DNA of 64,000 bases from Zelopaecilomyces penicillatus (lineage: Eukaryota > Ascomycota > Sordariomycetes > Hypocreales > Pseudodiploosporaceae). The stretch spans positions 4,650,001 to 4,714,000 of the forward strand of contig VCCP01000001.1 in assembly GCA_005765155.1 (NCBI GenBank), given 5' to 3'. The notes under the pieces are model-generated. The model did no database searches and was not told the origin of the DNA. It worked only from the letters and a program-made list of their open reading frames with translations. Shown piece after piece: positions 44,495 to 56,172 of the stretch. Made by a program: the position numbers and the translations under genes. The number at the start of each line of letters is the position of its first letter. The first letter of the stretch is position 1.

Positions 44495-46215
44495 TGGCAC
44501 TGCTTTTCGGTACAATAGAGACAAAACGAAATGAAACCGAGAAAACGAGAGGCTCGAGCCTGCAGCTTCGGTTTGGTCGTGAGAATGTTCTCCCCCCTCT
44601 TTGTTTCCTTTAGGGATTTGGTTGGTAGCAGTTGTGTGGTGGTGGGAGATGGCGCAGAGGTCGAAGGCTTTCGGTATTGCTTTTAAAAAAGAATGTTTCG
44701 AGGAAGAAGGAACTGTCTAGTAGATATCGAAGCTTCGATTGGAGCTGAGTTGAGGGGGAGGAAATCGGATCAGACCGAAGGGGGCGAGGCTGAGGTTGGC
44801 GATTGGTGTGGTCGGCGGTTGTCGCACACAGTATAATCAGAAGTATGTGCCGATTAGCTCTCCAAGCTCGCGAGTGTGTTTTTTTGGGGCTTGCAGCAAG
44901 CACAAACGCATTCATGCAGGACGAGAAGAGCTGAAGGTCCAGGAGGAAGAGAGGTTTGGGGCTCGGCTGAGACGTCACCGACTCCAATGTCGTGGGTTGC
45001 AGCCGCGCCAGATCGGCATAAGGGTCCGAGGCGGGTGGGGTGGGGTTGGTTCGTTGCTGGCGAGGTGCCTACCCTGGAGTTTCCAAGTGAAATCAAGCTC
45101 GCATTAACGAAGGGGGTAGGTACTTTTGCTAATTACGTTTCCCTATTCGTCTTATTGTAAGAGCATGTGGTGGGACTTAAGAACCTAGATGATTAGATAT
45201 CAAGCTTTGGTAAGAGTATGTTAATTAGTAGGCTTTCCCAGAGTCAACCTTGGTTTACGTGTAGATGATGCGAAACGAACTGGGTCACAAACGCGTGCTG
45301 ATGCCGCCAAGCCACACACTGCCTGCCAAAGAAACCAAATGGACTTGTGGGACGAGGAAAACGAACGTTGAACAACCAAAGTCCTTGTTGTCGAGTCAGT
45401 AAATTAGGAACCAATTAGTGGGCTCGTGGTTCAATGGCGTGCTTGCAGAACCAGCCCGGTTTTATTAGAGCCGTCGCTACGAAAGCCCTCTCTCTCATTG
45501 CGCAAATTTGGCTGCGGCCAGCGCTAACCGTCTCCAACGAGTCTGGAAAACCTGCAAAGGCTAGAGAGAGAATTGCCAGAAAGAGCAGGTAATTAATCAA
45601 CCACTGGCTGCTCGTCTGAGGGGATCATGGCATCCTATTAGTTCGTTTGTCCTGCACTGGCGGGGCCTCGGCGGATGGACGGTCTGAGACATTGGAACCT
45701 TCGATACCCGCGGATTGATGCTGATGCGCTCAACGGCGCTGAGGCCATGCGTTGAACTGCCCAAAGGAAAAAATAGGCGTCCAAAATACAGTGAGAACAA
45801 TGAGGCTTTTTGTTGTTGTTGTTGTTATTGCCCGCGTCTATCAACAACAGTAGTTATTCAGAGAAACCTACGAGGTGCGAATCTAGGCTGGCAGTGAGCC
45901 CAGGGTTGCGAAGCCTGCTGGCGACCAGGGTCAGGATGGGTGCGTAGGTGCTGTAGGTGTAGGCGAATCGTGAGAACCTTGATGGGGAGGGGATTGGCCG
46001 CCAACTTGGTCTGGTCATTTCAGCCCTCTTCTGCAAATGACTGGGACAGAAACCGCCCCCACATCACATCAACAACGCAGCCAACACTTGACCACTCTCG
46101 ACTGTGTGTATGAGAGAATGTGTGTGTGAGAGGACGACGACGACAAAAAAAGAAGGAAGAACAACACTGCAGCTCACTGCCATCACCAACAGACATCCTC
46201 CCAGATGAGCAACAG

Positions 46216-46251
46216 ATGACCAAGAGACTCTTCCGACGACAGCATCGCCGC

Positions 46252-46286
<35 letters not shown>

Positions 46287-46302
46287 GCAACAAGCCACTT
46301 AG
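46216..46302 (+). promoter_or_regulatory. Upstream open reading frame ending 2 nt before the ZafA-like start
   Basis: An ATG at 46216 opens a 28-codon frame that ends with TAG at 46300-46302; the main ATG is at 46305. Its second half encodes a run of 13 Gln from the CAA repeat. Other short upstream ATGs sit at 46110, 46118 and 46205. If this stretch is transcribed, the frame would force termination right next to the main start, a layout that allows translational control. Transcription is not shown by the sequence. Confidence 0.5.
46255..46293 (+). repeat. CAA trinucleotide repeat
   Basis: Thirteen tandem CAA/CAG units lie directly upstream of the zinc-regulator start. Such repeats in leaders are unstructured and may be length-variable between strains. 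Confidence 0.9.
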
Positions 46303-46304
46303 CC

Positions 46305-48219
46305 ATGCAGGCTTTCTTCCCCTTCGCCGCTCCCAGCGCTGGACCAGTGGTCTGCTGTGACGACGATGAATGCGCCGACCTGGACCCGTGTCTCGACGAG
46401 GCCTGCCAATGCTTCTACCAGCACTGTTCGGACGCAGACTGCGCCGAGGACACGATGCCGGCCGCCCAGTGTGACTTGCAATGCGATGAGCTTCAGTGCG
46501 ATTTCGACTGCTCCGCCAACCCGCCCGTCTCAGACAGTGACAAGGAGGCCGCTGCCGCTGCCGCTCTCGCCTCCTTCACTGAGAGCCAGCTCGCCTTTGC
46601 CCGTGATGGCTTCTCGCATGTTCACTCAAACTCACATCCTCATCCGCACCAACACTCACAGCCTCAGCCTCGGTCCAACGCCGCTGTGTCGGTCTCAGGG
46701 CCCGGAGACCTGGCCTACATGGGCCTCTCTTCCTTGCCAGACAGCGCCTTTCAGCTAGACGACACGTTCCACATGTCTACTGCCCGTGGTCTCCCCAACC
46801 AGTTTTCTCATCTTAGCCCGGAGTCTGTTCTGGCTGCTCACATTCTTCAGTTCCACAGTCCGGGCAGCAACCAGACGCATTTCCGTCCATGTTTGGCGGA
46901 TTATCCAGGTCTTGCACCTTCAAAATGCACGTTACCAAAGTACACGGCGGGTGATGCCATGGCCCAGCAGATGGAGGAGAATGTGTGCGGTTTTCATGTC
47001 CAAAACCCGGACCAGTTCGCATACCATCTCTTTGCTGAGCACAGGTCTGTCTCTGCGCATTACGCAGCGCAGTTCAACTTGCCTTTATCCTTTCACCCTT
47101 CACATGGCTTTGCTACTGATGTTTCAGAGCTGTCTTCTGACATGTCTCTGTCACCCTTTCAAATGGACACGAGTCAGACAGACGGACAACAATTCTCAAC
47201 CCCGGCTTCATCATTTGCTGCTACTCCCACTTCTCTTGCCACAACTCCAATTCTGGCCGCTGAGACATACCCGACCGATTCAAGCTCAGCTGGTAGAACA
47301 GAAAGTCCCCCCGCACTTATCAGCGTCAAGCAAGAATTGGAGACAGAGGAGGAGTTTGTCTGTCACTGGGCTTCCGCTTGCGGAAACACCATCTGTGCTT
47401 GTAAATTCAATGATGCGCGTGACTTGCACACTCATGTGAGGTCAGAACATCTCAAGTCCATGGGTAAAGATACTGCCGGAGGATTTCACTGTTCTTGGAA
47501 TGGCTGCTCACGGTCAAATGCTTTTACTCAAAAGAGCAAGCTTGAGCGCCATCTGCAAACGCATACTGGTTGTGAGTGACAACCTCCCATATTAACCTGT
47601 CCTTTTTACTTTTCGCTCTCCTGGATACTGTCCCCTTTTCTTACTGAGACTGACACTCAACTAGTCAAACCTGTCCAGTGTACGATCTGTGGTCTTCAGT
47701 TGTCAGCCAAACAGTCACTGGATCAACACATGCGGACCCACACAGGCGAGAAACCCTGGAAGTGTGACCATCCAGGCTGTAATCATGCGTTCAAGCAACA
47801 AAGCGCACTCAGTAAGTTGATTTAATACTACCCTCTTCACTTGGACCTGGCTCATGAAAATGATAGCGATGCATCAACGGACACACACTGGGTTCAAGCC
47901 GCTGAGATGCGAGATATGCAACAAGACTTTTGGAGAGTCATCAAACCTTTCCAAGCATCGCCGAACGCATAACACCAAAGGAATCCATGTGTGCACCATT
48001 TGCAACAAGGACTTCAACCGACTAGATCAATTGAGACGTCATATGAACACCAACCACAAAGACCGACTTGAAGAGGTGGCTATGTTTCTTCGACAGATAA
48101 AAGGTTCTACTGGAAGAATATCAAGGCAAAGGGCAGCCAGCGCCGTGGCTGTGTCACAGGGCCTCAACGACGACTCCATGGAGTATTTCAACAATGAATT
48201 GTCTGAGGAGCTGGTATAG
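46305..48219 (+). CDS. Zinc-responsive C2H2 transcription activator, ZafA/Zap1-like
   Basis: Zap1 and ZafA activate zinc-uptake genes when zinc is scarce. Three exons (46305-47571, 47665-47811, 47867-48219) encode 588 residues. Residues 17-69 hold 12 Cys in an acidic setting, followed by a His-rich patch near 105-120, both plausible zinc-sensing parts. Near 350-420 lies a tryptophan-type double finger (FVCHWASACG...HVRSEH and FHCSWNGCSRSN...HLQTHTG), as in Zap1. Then come four classical fingers, joined across the introns as HTGFKPVQC and SALTMHQRTHTG; the last is HVCTICNKDFNRLDQLRRH. The linkers TGEKP and TGFKP suit DNA binding. The tail has MFLRQIKGSTG. Identity as ZafA rather than another multi-finger protein rests on the finger order and the paired CWCH2 fingers. 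Confidence 0.8.
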
Positions 48220-49414
48220 GCTTTGAGTCTTGCGAGCCAGCTTCACATTAGACAACAAACCTTGGGTCCCCTTTCCCCTTTGTGTTTACGGATAGATGAG
48301 GATTATCATTGATTGATGGCTGGCATATCTATCTGGGGCATGCCATAACTTAATCAATGGATGACAGCATATGAGGCGTTTGGGGGGTAGACGGAGTTAC
48401 ATCATGAAACGATTTCAAGGCTCTTATGAGAGTCATATGAATTTGGCAACTTGTCCCGGTTTCCAAAGGAAGTGGCGCATTTTATTTCGTTAGAAAAGCA
48501 CGGATGTCGGCGTTTTTTGGGGGACCTGATTCGGATTTGCTGTTTCAATTTTTGAGCATAGTATGAACACACCATTTTGGGAGAGATGAGATATCCTCAG
48601 GCTTGATTTCTTTCACTGGTTGATTGAACGGTAATCGAGAGACAGATGAGTACCATATAAGAAACCATACTTTCTTGAAGTACATGCAGAACCATGAACA
48701 AAGCATTTCTAATGAATGAACTTGTTGACAAGGATTTAATTACGATATTGAGTGATAGTGAGGCTGTTATAGACAACATTGCGAGGCGGACTAGCAAGGA
48801 AAGCTAGTTGAAATTACTTGGAACTGAATCGAGAACAGCAAATAGTTACAAGTAGGTTTAGTTGAGTTGCGACAAATTAGCCAGTGCAGACAAGGCAAAC
48901 TTGGACCGACTGGGTTGAATCATTCCTCGTAACTCTTAGTTTGTGTCATATTCAAGAACTCTAGATCTTCAATTCATGGATGGCATTAATTGCATGTACG
49001 ACATAACCTTCAAAGAAACCAGTTTGGACAAGAAAAAACTCCAATCCGGTTCAACCGTAGAAGATAAGGCACCAAGGGCAGCCCAAGATTTCTCCAACAC
49101 ATATCAACAAAACAAACGAAACGCTTTCGTGTGTATGTTATGTATATCTCACATTAAAGCAAAAAAAAAAGAATTGATCATGACCTCGTTTTTTTTTGTT
49201 GGTATAGACTGCCGACCTAGCAAGCCCATCAAGGACGACTCATGTCCCAGGACGAGGCCCGAACCGGGAAATAAGTACAAGTCAGACCGAGATTCCCGAG
49301 CCATGCGATGCAAGTTTTGAACCCTTTTTTGTTCAGAGAAAAAAAGCACGCCACGCCCTCCATGCCCCTTATCCTACCCAGATGTCCATTCGCAAACCAA
49401 GCACATAAAATCGT
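48220..49414. other. Convergent 3' intergenic region
   Basis: A 1.2-kb AT-rich stretch between the stops of the zinc regulator and L35. A 125-codon frame at 48943-49320 has no fold or family feature. Nothing else is recognised. Confidence 0.5.
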
Positions 49415-50312
49415 TTAGGCCTATTAGCACCACGTGTGTTAGCAAATTGGAGGTGTTCCTATTCAAAAGTATGTTGTCCTCCCAATAGACGTAGGTTGGA
49501 CAGCCTGGTTTGGTCTGTCTGTTCATTGTCTCTTTTTGTTTTGAAATAAATCATATCATCAAATGGGCTGTTTTGCGTACCTTGATAGCAAACTTGCGCT
49601 GGGGGAAGTGCGTGTTGCGCTTCTTGGTCTTCTCCAAGACACGGGCCTTGTCCTCAGGTGATAACCGGCGGCGGATGGCACGAGTCTGCTTGGGGCGGAG
49701 GTCGAGGGGAGTGTACTTCTTGTTCTTGTAGAAGAGGCGGAGCTGCTTGCGCTGCTGGGCGTTGGTGACGGTCAGGACGCGAGCGATTGACTTCCTCAGG
49801 TCGTGGCTATCAAGCACAAAACTTTGTTAGACTCGTTTGTCCCCATTTTGCCAAGATTTTTCCAGTAATGATGCTGCTGCTTACATCTTGTTCAACTTGG
49901 AGCCAGAAGAGGCGACCTTCTGGATGCGGAGCTGACCGAGCTCAGCCTTCAGCTCACCCAGCTGCTTCGCCAGGTCCTCCTTGCTCTTAGCCCAGAGCTG
50001 GGTAGTCTTGACCTTGCCCGACGACTACAATTTGATCTCCATGTCAGCGGGACGTTCCATTTCCATTTTCCTTGCACACACAATGCTTGTATGAAAGAGA
50101 TTTTGAGAGCGTGTAAATGATGATGATTGGGTGATGGCGGTTTTTTGGGGGGCAGGCGAATTTTCGATAACGAGAATCGAGGGGTATCATCGAGGGTCGT
50201 GAATGGGAGAGACATCGACGTCGTCGAGCGTGATGAGGAGGCAAAATCGTCATGTTTGCTCGACGACGGAGCAATGTCTGTATCGCGGGGACTGACGGCG
50301 TCTACTCACCAT
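49415..50312 (-). CDS. RPL35: 60S ribosomal protein L35 (uL29)
   Basis: L35 is a large-subunit protein near the polypeptide exit tunnel. Four exons were rebuilt: 50312-50310, 50024-49885, 49806-49581 and 49420-49415, giving 124 residues. The first coding exon is the ATG alone, followed by GTGAGT; the last is GCC TAA. The spliced protein opens MSSGKVKTTQLWAKSKEDL, then LGELKAELGQLRIQKV, KLNKIHDLRKSIARVLTV, and ends HFPQRKFAIKA, all as expected for the family. Ending at the third exon instead would add a non-family tail, VRKTAHLMI, so the small fourth exon is preferred; its acceptor follows a GCTAAC branch-like site. It is divergent from GOS1. Confidence 0.92.
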
Positions 50313-50743
50313 CCTGATTATCTTCGATATGGTTTGCGAAGTGTGCCGACGAGATACGTTCCGTCCTTGTCGCGATGGGATCCGGGAGTATCAAGAATTT
50401 AGTAGAGATTCACCCACCCAAGAACGGTGAAAAATTGCCCTAGGGTTTGAGGACACAGCATTGGGCCCAAAGATTTTGCAATTTTTGATTGGCCAGTGCG
50501 ATGGCCTACCGTCTCGCTAAAATTTAGGTCACGTGTCTTTGCTAGTGCCTGAGCCGGGGGAAAATAATCAGTTGAATGCCGAAGAAAGGCGGTGGAGGAT
50601 TCTGCCGGCTCAGGGACCCATCGTCACTTCGTCACTGCCCCCATACCAAAGGTTGTTGCCTTGGTACTTAGTGGTATGGGAGAGAGAGAGATGGTCACAT
50701 TCATCCCCAACAGCACCGCATCTCAAGTAACAATCTAACCATC
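50313..50743. other. Divergent upstream region of RPL35 and GOS1
   Basis: A 431-bp region that must hold both promoters. It includes a GGTCACGTGTC element at 50527-50537, whose core CACGTG is the E-box bound by Cbf1- or USF-type factors. The role is not shown. Confidence 0.5.
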
Positions 50744-51590
50744 ATGTCAATCCCATCAGGTGGCGCCGGCTGGGCACAGCTACGGCAGCAGGCTCGATCA
50801 CTAGAGACACAGGTGAGAAACCGCTTGAAATGCTATGCGTGGGACGTCTTGCACAGGGGAAGCTATCAAGATCGGTAGCTAACATTTGCGCCTCTAGACA
50901 GACAACCTGTTTCATACATACTCCCAGTTCTCCGCTGTCGCCAACATCCCTCCAAAACCATCAGCGGAGGAACGCGACACAGAAGCTAAGCTTGGTGATG
51001 TTCTAGCCAAGGTATGATGCGCCCCGCCGCCGCCAGCCACCCGCCAACTTGTAGAGGGCTGGTTACTGACACAAGGACAAACACAGCGCGACTCCGTCAT
51101 CACCCAACTCCAAAGGCTCCTGGACTCCGAGGCGTCTCTCAACACATCAGCATTGAAACAGAACAATCTTTCTTTACTAAGAGAGAAACTCTCATCTCAC
51201 AAGAGCGATTTGATTCGCCTCCGTTCTACTCTTCAACATGCTCGCGACCGGGCCAACCTTTTAAACAATGTCCGATCAGATATCGACGAATACCGCTCAA
51301 ACAACCCCGAGGCAGCCGAGGCGGAATACATGTTAGATGAGCGCAACCGAATTGACAGAAGCCACGACGTGACGGACAATGTTCTCAGCCAGGCCTACGC
51401 TGTCAATGAGAGCTTCATCGTTCAACGCGAAACTCTCTCTAATATCAACCGCAGAATCGCTGCGGCAGCCAACAAAGTGCCAGGCATCAACTCTCTCATT
51501 GGGAAAATAACGACAAAAAAGAGGCGAGATGGAGTAATAATGGGATGCTTCATTGCTTTGTGCTTCATTCTGTTCTTCTGGCTGATGTAA
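50744..51590 (+). CDS. GOS1: Golgi SNARE protein GOS1
   Basis: GOS1 is a Qb-SNARE acting in intra-Golgi and endosome-to-Golgi transport. Three exons (50744-50812, 50898-51011, 51087-51590) encode 228 residues. The N-terminal helical part starts GWAQLRQQARSLETQTDNLFHTYSQF across the first join, the family's typical opening. The SNARE motif lies at about 140-205 with AVNESFIVQRETLSNINRRIAAAANKVPGINSLIGKI; Gln in the central layer suits a Q-SNARE. A single C-terminal membrane anchor follows (GVIMGCFIALCFILFFWLM). Length and order match yeast Gos1 and human GOSR1. It is convergent with ATP10, with 148 bp between the stops. Confidence 0.92.
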
Positions 51591-51738
51591 AATACGGGTT
51601 CGCCTGAGTGACAAAGATTCACTCTGCATGTATATACGGCGTTTCATGAGGGGTATCAGCGTATCATCTTTGTTTGTACAGTATGGTGGGATGCCTGGTT
51701 CTAATAGTTACAAAACGGCTTAGCTAGTGAGCATGACC

Positions 51739-52877
51739 TCAAATTACATCCTTCGGCTTCTCAGATAGTTGTTTCCCAGGAAGCTTCTCCCGCGCCATGG
51801 CTGGCAACTTGACCTCGTTCTTGATATCGGCCACGATTCGCTTCAGCCCCTTGGCCAAGCTTTCCCGCTCCTCTGGCAGGCACGTTCCGCTGCCGGCCCA
51901 GCGTATCCTGCAGTGCTGATCAACGAGGTATGTGTAGCCGACCTTGCTGTTGAGCAAGCCAATCGATTCCCGGATATCATCTGTAATGCCCCTGCGCACG
52001 AGCAGGTACTTATCCCAATCCTTCTCGGCCATCTGCTTCCGCAACGACCCCATGAAGAGCTTAATGAGCCATGCCTTTCCAGCGTTATCTTCGTAGTTGA
52101 TGCGCACAACCTGTGCTAAGTCGCCGTCTTCTTCCAAGACCTGGTGGAGCTCCGGGTTGGTTTCTTTTTGCGTGAAGCTCTCGACTTGACGCTCTGCCCA
52201 TTGACTGCTGAAAATGGTCACAACGGACGCTTTGCCGGTCAGAAGAGGCGTTGTATGGTGCAAGTTCAATTCCGTCTTGACAATCGTCTGGCCGAATAGG
52301 TTCGGGAAGAAAAGAGACATCTCTGCCTTGAATAGCCGTGGCGGCGCTAGGAAGGACTTGCCTTCGTGAAACTTGAGATTGCCCCAGTCACGAAAGTAAG
52401 GTCTGGAAATCTTGGCTGTGCTGCATAGACAAGGAACATTGAACCCGTTAGCATATTTATTTTATTTTGTTCTTGTGTGAATTTTGTATCGAGGAGATGT
52501 GAGCTTTCTACGTACAGCTCCTTGCGCCGTTCCAAGTGCTTGTCATAGTTGACAAAATCCTCACGACGCTGGAGAAGTGAACGTGTGTCAACACCCGTAT
52601 TCTCGCCTGGCCGCGGGGGCAGCGGCATCCCAATCGGCCGGGGCAGAGGTTTGGGAGCAAACTCTCCTTCGAAGCGTCTGCCGTAGCTCCGGGGAGCTTC
52701 AATCGGTGTGCCCGCAATGTTGCTCTTCGGATCCATGGAAGCACCAGCAGCGGGCTTTTCTGCCTTGGCCGCCTGTACTGCCGAATGGCTGAATGTGCGG
52801 CGCCATTGGCAGTAGAAGCATGTCAATGGCCTTCTTGACAAGCTCGTAAGCGCATACTCGAGCCTCCGCGATGCCAT
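51739..52877 (-). CDS. ATP10: Mitochondrial ATP synthase assembly factor ATP10
   Basis: ATP10 is an inner-membrane chaperone for subunit 6 (Atp6) in assembly of the F0 sector. Two exons (52877-52516, 52420-51739) encode 347 residues. The N-terminus MASRRLEYALTSLSRRP, with Arg-rich WRRTFSHSA, is a good mitochondrial presequence. The body starts at about 120 with KISRPYFRDWGNLKFHEGKSFLAPP, the family hallmark, followed by FFPNLFGQTI and VVTIFSSQWAERQ. A C-terminal thioredoxin-like part carries LVDQHCRIRWAGSGT. The start was set to 52877 because the 27 upstream residues in frame (MGRPAIKDSDD...) do not fit a presequence. It is divergent from BCKDH-E2. Confidence 0.92.
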
Positions 52878-53292
52878 GGCGGGCGGCTGTAGGGGCGGGG
52901 GTGACTTTTGTATGTGTGTGTGTGTGTCGTCACTGTCTTTGATCGCTGGCCGGCCCAAATTTTCCTAAACGTCTCCAACGCGCGCCGCTGATATCAGGCA
53001 ATCAGGGCACCGGCGACTCGGGACGCTAATGGTGCGATGTACCGCCAGAAATAGTCTAGCGCCGGTTCCCCACGCCTCTCCAAAGGTCGGCTATCCACGG
53101 GGCCTGGCTCAACAACACTGCCAATGCCGACTGCAGCCATTGATTCGGCTTTGCAGTTTCCCAAGTCTCAATTATTTCCCCCCCCCCAACGGGTAAAGGA
53201 ATATTTTACAAACCAATTGCTCTTCTGCCTCTACCTCTGCCGTCTCGTGTCTTGTCCTGGGTAAATTGGCTATTCAATCATCACATCACACC
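52878..53292. other. Divergent upstream region of ATP10 and BCKDH-E2
   Basis: A 415-bp region between the starts of two genes for mitochondrial proteins. A short TG repeat occurs at 52913-52925 and a C-run near 53177-53186. No named element is recognised. Confidence 0.5.
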
Positions 53293-54853
53293 ATGTTTCT
53301 GCAGAGAGGATCACGAGTGCTACGCAGGCAATGGGGTGCCTCCAAGGCCATGGGCAACATGGTGATGGGCGGTGGAGCACCAGCAGCTGCCCCGCGGTGG
53401 TTCACAGAGTCGAGGAGGTTATGTGCAGTCAAGCCCGTACTGCTGGCTGATATCGGCGAGGGTGAGTGAAGGCCTCCAAAGGCAATTTCGACATTGGCTA
53501 TTGCACAGGCAGATTACTGACAGAAAGAGGACAGGCATTGTCGAGTGCGAGGTCATCCAGTGGTTCGTTGAGCCTGGCGCGCAGGTCGAGGAGTTCTCCC
53601 CGCTATGCGAAGTCCAAAGCGACAAGGCGTCTGTGGAGATTACAAGCCGCTTTACCGGGACAGTGAAGAAGCTGTACTACGAGGCCGGTGAAATGGCAAG
53701 AGTTGGAAAAGCATTCATAGACATTGACATCGCGGGCGGGGATGCTGCAGATGCCACAGCGGCGATAGAGCCAAGTAACGAGAGCGCACCTGACGCGCCT
53801 TCAACCCCGGCGCCCACGACTAAGCAGACTGAGGTCACTGGTTCTCAAGAGGAGCCTAGCAGAGATGCTGCCAAACCAAAGGGGACGCACGCATCACTGG
53901 CAACACCGGCGGTCCGACACCTCTCCAAGGAACTGAACATCGATATCCTCGATATTGATGGCTCAGGAAAAGATGGCAGGGTGCTGAAAGAAGACATCTA
54001 CAAGTTTGTCCAAAGCAGAGACTCAGGCTCACAGTCAACGCCTCAATCAACTTCAGCATCCTCACCAGGTCACACGCCGTGGGCACCAGCGGCCGGAGCT
54101 GCAAAAGACTCCTCTGTACAAACAGAGGAGCGCGTGTCACTCACCAATACACAGCAGCAGATGTTCAAGACCATGACACGGTCGCTGAACATCCCCCATT
54201 TCCTCTACGCCGATGAAATCGACTTTTCAGACCTCGTAAAGCTGCGCACCCGCCTCAACCGGGTACTGTCGCAAACGCCTTCGCAGCCTGGCCAGCCAGC
54301 GAAGCTGTCATACCTCCCCTTCATTATCAAGGCTGTTTCCATGGCCATCTACCAATTCCCCATTCTCAACGCCCGCGTCGACATTGACTCCACCACTGGC
54401 AAACCATCCCTCATCATGCGGTCCCAGCACAACATTGGCGTTGCCATGGACACACCGCACGGCCTTCTCGTACCCGTCATCAAAAACGTCGGGTCGCTCA
54501 ACATCGTATCCATCGCTGCCGAGCTCACGCGGCTGCAAACACTAGCGCAGCAAGGCAAGCTTACACCCAACGACTTCTCCGGCGGTACCATCACCGTCTC
54601 CAACATCGGCAACATCGGCGGCACGTACCTCAGCCCCGTCATCGTGGAGCGAGAGGTGGCTATTTTGGGTATTGGCCGCATGCGCACAGTCCCAGCCTTT
54701 GACGAGAATGACAATGTGGTGAAGAAGCAAGTCTGCAACTTCAGCTGGAGCGCAGACCACCGTGTTGTTGATGGAGCAACAATGGCGCGGGCCGCCGATG
54801 TGGTGCGGCGAGTAGTAGAGGAGCCAGATGTTATGGTGATGCATCTGAGGTAA
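53293..54853 (+). CDS. Branched-chain 2-oxoacid dehydrogenase E2 (dihydrolipoyl transacylase)
   Basis: The E2 core of the mitochondrial complex that oxidises the keto acids of Leu, Ile and Val. Two exons (53293-53461, 53535-54853) encode 495 residues. A presequence runs to about 45 (Arg-rich, no acidic residues). The lipoyl domain starts VLLADIGEG, and the intron falls just before GIVECEVIQW; the lipoylated Lys is K87 in QSDKASVE. A Pro/Ala linker precedes the E1/E3-binding domain (TPAVRHLSKELNIDILDIDG). The catalytic domain ends with the active-site HRVVDG at His465. The FAD/TPP partners are encoded elsewhere. The SDKASVE signature and KLSYLPFIIKA favour branched-chain over pyruvate or 2-oxoglutarate E2. 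TPP for the complex would come through TPC1, also in this window. Confidence 0.92.
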
Positions 54854-56172
54854 TACATTTACTATTTATTTCCCTTCAGCGGCACGAAGCTGCTTCATTC
54901 CTCGGGCAGGCCATACAGATTTAGGCATAGAAAATCTAGGAACAGGCTAACGGCGTTAATAATAAATCATTATCCGATGCTTTCAAGTGTTCTCACAGTT
55001 CCACTGAACGTAGCAGACCCCCCCCATGTAACACACATAGGTAGGCATCGACTGCAATGCTGCGGTGTGCATCTCAGCCGCATGAATCTCAGGCGACGAC
55101 ACTTGTTGCCCATTTCTATTGCAGCGTCACACAGCCTATCTTCCATAAACGGGTGGGTGCATGGCAAAACATCAGAGGTAGCTCTCGTCCGACGAGTGTG
55201 ATGAAGCAACAAAGCTGCTGTCTCATTGCGCTGCATTAGCGGGCATGCTGGGCAGTGTAAGTGATGATTGCCTATTTGGACACTTGCATGCGCACACCGG
55301 CGCACTACCTAACCTACCAACCTAGGTACGTAGCAATTGAAGAGTTGGCCGTTCACTTTAGTACTCCGTACCCTGTCACTTGTGTTGTAGAAAAAAGTAC
55401 ATTGCCAGTATTATCTGCAGTGATATGCGTACAAACCTACATACCTGGCACGTTAGCACCGTACATATGCATCAATGCATCACCCCTGTCCTGCGGGGAC
55501 GGGTTGAGCGCAGGCCAGCTTCATGCAGCACGACTCCATGGCTCCCTGGACCTAACGTTCGTAAGTACCCCCCAAACATTAACAACCTACCCACTTCAAC
55601 CTACCTTATAGATGGTATGTACGAAAATGAATGACACTTGGATGCGTTGTGGCGCCTTACCAGTGACTTGAAGAAGCCAAGCCTCTGACCGCAAATAGAA
55701 TTCAGTTAGGCTGCCTGTATCTGATGCAAGCAAAGCGGTCCTTGTATCCAAAAGAAGAAAAACATCACCGTTCTCTATCTACTGTTTCACTCTAATTCGA
55801 GTGCCAAACTCCTTATCCTCTTGTTCCACCAAGTTACGCCGAGAGAAAAAACGATTGTACGAAAACACTACACAAATCCAACTGAAAAGAAGGTAACCAA
55901 GCAACTCCCACCTCTGACATTTTCCAGACTCCATCGCGCCATTTCCAAAGTGGATGGCAAAGATTGGAAGAAAAGCGATAATCTGTCTGTTTTCCCAAAG
56001 GACAAATCTAGTGGCTGTCAACGCCGCCAACCCGTGGTCTGCATGACATTCATTACATGATATAATAAATATATAAAGACAAAGGGAAAAGAATAAAAAG
56101 AAGAGAGAAAGGATAATCCCAGATACTTGCGTAGGAGAAGCCTACCCCATGTTGTGAGCATCTGTTGGCAGT
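54854..56172. other. Convergent 3' intergenic region
   Basis: A 1.3-kb stretch between stops. It contains several TAC/GTA palindromic words (CTAGGTACGTAG near 55322-55333). An 83-codon minus frame at 55779-56030 has no ATG start and is not called. Nothing else is recognised. Confidence 0.5.

Larger units (their letters stand above)
44495..46304. other. Divergent upstream region of the myristoylated protein and the ZafA-like gene
   Basis: A 1.8-kb region. The right end is probably the 5' leader of the zinc-regulator gene, and it contains several short upstream open reading frames plus the CAA repeat listed separately. The rest shows only short unsupported frames. A GTT/AAC triplet repeat occurs near 45812-45827. 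Confidence 0.5.

Noticed and set aside
46120..46302. 60-codon upstream frame before the zinc regulator
   Set aside because: It starts with GTG, not ATG; only the part from the ATG at 46216 is kept as an upstream frame.
55779..56030. 83-codon minus frame with a hydrophobic centre
   Set aside because: The frame starts with TTG and has no supported ATG start or homologue type.
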